NCBI RefSeq assembly: GCF_963678975.1
Contig: NC_089276.1
Location: forward strand, 30,434,472 to 30,498,471
Direction of reading: 5' to 3'
Origin: Dysidea avara
Taxonomy: Eukaryota > Porifera > Demospongiae > Dictyoceratida > Dysideidae
Length of the DNA stretch: 64,000 bases
Below the pieces are notes generated by a model. It was given only the letters and a program-made list of their open reading frames with translations, ran no database searches and had not been told where the DNA came from. A program made the position numbers and the translations under genes. Positions 59,219-64,000 of the stretch are shown here, one piece after another. Positions within the stretch are counted from its first letter, which is position 1. The number at the start of each line of letters is the position of its first letter.

Positions 59219-60558
59219 AGGAATGGTCAGGAGTCACTAGTTAATGAGGCTTCACTATTAATTTTTATGATTCCTGTAGAGATGATAACTGTTTCATTTT
59301 TTCCCAGAGGAAGCTACATGGAGAAGAACTCAACTTCAAGTTGTACCACTGTCATCTGATTTCAGAACATCATTGGATTTTCTCTTAATTGTTTATCAAG
59401 ATACTTATTATACTGTTGACTGAGGTCCCAAGCATTATTGTAGTATCGGATGCACAGATGTTAAATTAGCTGTTGTCTTTACTTCTTAAGAACTTTTACT
59501 GAGATATTGTGTATTTTTGTCAGACACCTAGTTGCTTTATTGTATAGATGGTCAATGTGGTGGGAGCAAGCATTGATTGATACCCAAGTATGGATGGTGG
59601 TTCTTTAGTACTGTTATAGTATAGTCTTCCCAATACCACAGGGATACAATTTCGTAAAGTAGCCACCTCCTCCACGTTGCCTTATTGAACTCTTGCAATC
59701 GGCCACAGGACCTAGGAGAAGGAGGTAAAATAGCTTAAAATTTGATATCAAAAAACAGCTGTGCTGGGAAATATTATAACATTAGAATACAAGTTACAGT
59801 ATGTAAACATTAAGCTGAACCCTCAGAAAAAAAATGTTTTAAATTCAGCTCACTTGTAGTAGTACGTATACTGCTCACCCCACTAAACATGTTTTAAAAC
59901 TTTTTTCAAAATTCAAATGCCTGACACAATCAAATTTTTATCAATGTTATGGGATGTCATAAAGTACAGTATCCATTATGGCCCTTTCCCAAACTTGTAA
60001 TGAAGCCAAATCGCACATGTGCGCTGTTGATACCTTTACTGACCTCACTAATCATCTGGTTGACAGAAACATTAATTCGCTTAGAAAAAAAATTACTTTT
60101 CTTTTTTTCAGGATTCAGCTCATGTACTATATATGTACTATAATACTCAATGATTATTTTGTACAATCATTAGCATTTGAGGCTATTGCTTTTAACATAA
60201 AAGTAATATAATGTATTACGGTTAATGCTACTTTTTAATTGAAAATTTATAGACACTCCAGAAATTATCTAGCTACATGTTAATGTATGACATTTCACAA
60301 TCAATGTGAAGGCTGTTTGTGATCCTCCATTAACAGTTGAGTTGTTTGTCTATACATTTAAAAGTTTGTAAAGTTTGGTCTGGGCTTTAAAGTATGGGCT
60401 ACGTGTAGGTCAATTATGAAGTGAGTGCTTCAAAAGATGCTCAAGTGTGATTTGTACTTGGAAGTTGGGACCACTTGTATTATAACGAGCCATGCACTGT
60501 GCAAAAGTATAGAGTCAGCCCACTGTAATTACAAATTTTGTAGGTACACAGCTCTATA
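59219..60558. other. spacer with no recognised feature
   Basis: AT-rich sequence with only short frames on both strands (for example around 59950-60200). No gene, RNA or clear repeat boundary was seen. Confidence 0.4.
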
Positions 60559-60915
60559 CAGTCAAACCTCTCTAATCCGACACCTGTGTAATTCAGAATC
60601 CTCTCTAATCGAACCAAGTTGTCATTCACCAACACTTTTGTACCTCTGTAATCTGACACCTCTGTACTCCATGATTTGACACAATTTGATTTCCCAGGCT
60701 TGGAAATACATCCTTTGATAATTACAGTTTTAAAAACAATTCCATCTTTAAACTTAAAGTTGACAACTTATCATGTTAGAACATATTGTGTGCTTCGTTT
60801 TACTTATAATTAACTGCATAATTCTAATATAAAGGTGACCTTATAATCCAACAGTCTCCTTAATCCAGCATAATTTACATCTCCTATCAAGTGGTGAATT
60901 AGAAAGATTTCACTG
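60559..60915. mobile_element. 357-bp pogo-like MITE
   Basis: TA at 60557-60558 and 60916-60917 flank ends CAGTCAAACCTCTCTAATCC and, inverted, CAGTGAAATCTTTCTAATTC. TAATCCGACACC-type motifs recur inside. Same end class as 37302 and 24206. Confidence 0.72.
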
Positions 60916-61019
60916 TAGATGTGCTTAATATTTAGTATGTATTTGTAGAATAAACAGTGTGCATCACAACTGAATGAACTGATGAGGGAAAATCGGGCAC
61001 TGTCTAATGTTGGTAAATT

Positions 61020-61262
61020 ATAAAGTAGTTGGTGTGGATGATCAGAATGCGGATAATATTAATTGATGTAAGTCAATGTTATGTACTTATGACTTCCCAC
61101 ATCAGAACTGTACCACTGATCTGTCGGAGGAGCAGTACTATTTTCCAGGATTTTCAGTATGCAAAGGAAAGCAAGCATCACACTACTCAGCCTGGTCTGT
61201 GAAATTGAACAGAGCCACAGGAAAAACACAAATAATTATTGTTCATTAAGACTTTCATATTT
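61020..61262 (+). pseudogene. exon-like fragment, copy 2
   Basis: The block 61022-61105 matches 46505-46600, and 61140-61262 matches 46253-46365 inverted. After a possible acceptor CACATCAG (61107), one frame reads TDLSEEQYYFPGFSVCKGKQ, then ASHYSAWSVKLNRATGKTQI. This is longer and more gene-like than the 46-kb copy. Family unrecognised; no further exons are evident before the MITE at 61271. Confidence 0.4.
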
Positions 61263-61270
61263 AACACATT

Positions 61271-61557
61271 AGGCCACTCCAAATAAATTCTCTGTTTCCA
61301 GTCCACCGCCTGCATCTGGTTACTGCCAGCTTTAAATATTCCATTATTCCGTATTCTTCCATTATTTTCCGGTTATTCTTGCATACTGATAGGTTCAGTG
61401 AAAGCTATATTGAAACAGTGTCAGCTCACGTGTCAGCAGTGCTATCAAGTCAGCACAAACTTCATGTTTGTGTTATTTTTGCAACTTACAAAAGGAAGGA
61501 ACAAGCTTAAACATGCTTTTATGCAGCCTTTTTGGTTGTGCCAGGCAAATAATGCAC
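61271..61557. mobile_element. partial copy of the AGGCCACTCC MITE, inverted
   Basis: It begins AGGCCACTCCAAATAAATTC and follows the reverse complement of 36702 back to about 36430, sharing ATTCCATTATTCCGTATT and TGTCAGCAGTGCTATCAAGTC. The other terminus is missing, so it is truncated. Confidence 0.78.
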
Positions 61558-61935
61558 CTATCAATGTAATCCCCGACTACCACTAATACAGGCTGAGGTG
61601 GGGGAAGGTGGGGATTAGCATCACTGAAAATTACAAATCCCCACCTACTGGGGAAGTACTAGTGATGCAAACCCCGACCAAGTCTTGACCTGCAAACCCT
61701 GGGAATACTGGAGCTAGGAGGGGATTTGTACAGTCATGTGGTGTTGGTCTAGTGATGAGTTAGTTCGAGTGGATCCTAGCTAGTATGAACGTAATAGCTA
61801 GCACCCGAGACACTCCTTCCTAACCTGAAGGCACACACATTTGCTGTCTGAGTCTTGGTTTGTGCCACTGTGAAATCACGTGGCACAAATTCGCATAGTA
61901 TCTCCGTTTATTTCTGTGTTTGTATGTCTAAAAAA

Positions 61936-63187
61936 TATTCTAAGTCAAAACCCGGTGTTTAACTACACTATACTCCCAGTTGTTTACTTTGATGTATGGC
62001 TTCAGTGGGATAGAAATTAATTTTTAATATTGCTGTTTGTGCTGCTTAGCTAGCTGTATGTGATTGCATTAAAATTTGTATAGTGTTTAGGAAATGTCAT
62101 GTAAACATGAAATTTCATTAGTATAATAGGATACATGATGGTATGAAACATGACACATCCAAGTGAGTAAACATTTAATGAATTTTGGCTTGAAATTTCC
62201 AATGATGTTTTGGGTATGGAAACACCTAGGAAGCATAATATGATTTTTCCTGTGCGACTACAGAATGCACTATGCAATTTTAGATGACATGATAGAGTGT
62301 CACATGAATAGATAGTCTACAAGGCAACCCAAGATTCAAAAAGATGCATGCAGAAACATACAGTATATCTCAGCAAACAAATCTACATACCGGGGTACTT
62401 GAAATAGTAAACAGATTGAATTGTCCATGTGGCTACTTCAGAACTTTATGATCCTCCATGCAATCATCTATTCTAAAGTGGTGGTGGCTCTGTGGTGCTT
62501 AATATGCCACACAGTAATAATACAGCATACAGATATGTGTACCCAGGAAAGGTTTGCAGAACAATGCGAAACAAATGCTTGAAAAGCCATAGCCATTGTA
62601 TAATGCGTCTAATTATATAATTAGCTACATATAGCCACTTGTGGCTCAAACATTGATAAATTTAAGCGCTGGTGCTAAACACGTTTTCTAAAACATTGAA
62701 GCAATTTTCAAAAAAGCCTATGTTACAGACTTTTCCAATATTACAACCTAACTTGCTTTCAAAGGAAAAAGCAAGAATGCATGTTTGGTGATAAAATAAT
62801 GTAGTTTATAGTAGCTATCCAAGAAAGCTGTCTAGATTCTAGACAATTTCATGCATCTTTCCCAACACCTTTTAAAGTTTTCAGCATTGTGAAAGAATTA
62901 GTATTGTCTTTATGATGAGTTAGTTTAAAGATGCAAGGGTAGGCTGCTCAGCAAATGCAGTTGATTTCCTGAGCAACCTACTTTACATAAACTGGCTTGT
63001 CATAAAGACAAAGCTAAATAATTTCAAACATTGGCAGCAAAAATCCCTTAATGGAACAGTCAATTGCAGTAGTTTTTATTTATTTATTTTTCCCCGGGGT
63101 GACCAGCACCCCTTGCCACCACCCCCAGCATCAAACTTAGTAGTCAAATACTTTCTACTAAATTGTATTGTTGCAAGTTTGTCTTAT
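61936..63187. other. 3' flank of the kelch gene; no gene seen
   Basis: Only short frames are visible. The minus-strand poly(A) signal for the kelch gene is probably the TTTATT (AATAAA complement) at 63075-63080, about 110 bases past the stop. Confidence 0.45.
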
Positions 63188-64000
63188 TCAAAATGGAAGT
63201 ATTGATGGTTTGATCAGTTCTGCTTGTCCAAGTTCCACAGTTATCAAACTGGATGACATCGCATCAGGCCTAGAGTGGCCTCTTACACAGCCCCCTATAA
63301 CAATAATGGCATTGTCATTCACTGCTACTACACCTGCTGCACATCTTGCAAATGATAATGAACCTATCACCTTCCATTTATGGTCAGAGAAATCATAAAT
63401 CTTAATGTCTGATGTCGATAACGTATCTTGATATCCACCAAGCACTACAGGCTGACAACAGCTAAGAACTGGGGCCACGCGGAAACCATAGTGGACAACT
63501 GAAGTCAGTTGTGTCCATGGATCAGGTTTAGCATTACTCCCTGAAATCAGTTGCACAATATCACTAACAGATATTTGGAAAACAGAATTATCTATTGCCA
63601 TAGTTTCCACCCAATATCCTATGATCATAAAGTATTCGCCAGAAATTATGGGTGTGAAGGAATTCATTGGTCTGGGAAGAAGAAGCAAAGATATCTTCTT
63701 CCACTGGATGTTTTTTGTCCAGTCAAGAACTTCAATGTCATCAAGCATTGTTTTTTCATCATTAATAGAAATATCTGCTCCCCCAGCAACAATAATATAT
63801 TCCAGATGAGTAGCTACTCCAGGTCTGTGTCTAGCAGAAAGTAGGTCAGGATAATAAGATATCCAGGTTTGACTTGCTTCATAAAATGTGGATACTTTAT
63901 TAGTTATTTTCTTAGTAGAAGAGAGACGTCCTCCAATGAGAACTAGTCTTCCACCAATAATGTGAGGAATTCCACAGTAATGACCAGAAAGAGGTAACTT
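63188..64000 (-). CDS. kelch-repeat protein, C-terminal 270 residues (5' end outside window)
   Basis: The frame is open from the window edge to the stop at 63188; the ATG at 63748 is only an internal Met. Kelch blades show as repeated hydrophobic-Gly-Gly motifs: IPHIIGG and LVLIGGR (about 11-25), IIVAGGAD (69-75), PVVLGGYQD and AIIVIGGC, with spaced W residues (SQTWISYY, HKWKVIGS). Kelch repeats fold into a beta-propeller that binds partner proteins. No BTB, F-box or membrane segment is visible in this part. A damaged copy of residues about 20-82 lies at 43003-43195. I associate the GIPHIIGG type of kelch protein with large sponge families, from memory. Substrate and role are unknown. Confidence 0.85.
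   Translation of the reverse strand, partial: KLPLSGHYCGIPHIIGGRLVLIGGRLSSTKKITNKVSTFYEASQTWISYYPDLLSARHRPGVATHLEYIIVAGGADISINDEKTMLDDIEVLDWTKNIQWKKISLLLLPRPMNSFTPIISGEYFMIIGYWVETMAIDNSVFQISVSDIVQLISGSNAKPDPWTQLTSVVHYGFRVAPVLSCCQPVVLGGYQDTLSTSDIKIYDFSDHKWKVIGSLSFARCAAGVVAVNDNAIIVIGGCVRGHSRPDAMSSSLITVELGQAELIKPSILPF

Overview
This is nuclear DNA from an AT-rich animal genome. Genes are split by GT-AG introns, and one gene is GIPC, a PDZ adaptor family known from animals. The kelch protein at the right end and two orphan families look to me like protein families that are multicopy in demosponge genomes. I therefore suspect a sponge, but that is inference from memory of the families, not proof.

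Genes, left to right. The 3' end of an unrecognised gene with paired CxxC motifs (+, exons 1-626, 964-1082, 6834-6999) converges on a five-exon GIPC adaptor gene (-, 7263-18268). GIPC lies head to head, 222 bp apart, with a three-exon ERCC8/CSA gene for transcription-coupled repair (+, 18491-23656). ERCC8 converges on a 13-exon LMBRD2 membrane-protein gene (-, 24712-35820). I assembled these exons by hand; every GIPC, ERCC8 and LMBRD2 junction keeps frame and follows the family sequence across the splice. To the right there are no intact recognisable genes until 63 kb. That part holds an orphan gene broken by one TGA (37590-38210), a frameshifted LINE reverse transcriptase abutting a kelch pseudogene (41.8-43.3 kb), a 4 kb satellite of 31-bp units (48.5-52.5 kb), a transposase-like orphan protein split by one in-frame TAA (53366-55633), and the 3' part of a kelch-repeat gene (-, 63188-64000).

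Introns and spacers are packed with non-autonomous DNA transposons and fold-back elements. At least three have clean 8-bp target duplications (hAT type), several sit at TA (mariner/pogo type) and one at TTAA (piggyBac type). The most distinctive family has a 300-bp palindrome at one end and a short conserved reading frame inside. It occurs as inverted copies at 5.3 and 13.9 kb, a third copy at 10.2 kb, and a tandem pair inside an LMBRD2 intron.

The conserved genes are housekeeping-type and do not form a common pathway. I see no prokaryotic operon, CRISPR array, viral genome or rRNA. The best leads for novelty are the stop-interrupted 53-55 kb protein, the small reading frame carried by the fold-back family, the satellite with its adjoining perfect hairpin, and a duplicated exon-like segment shared by 46 and 61 kb.
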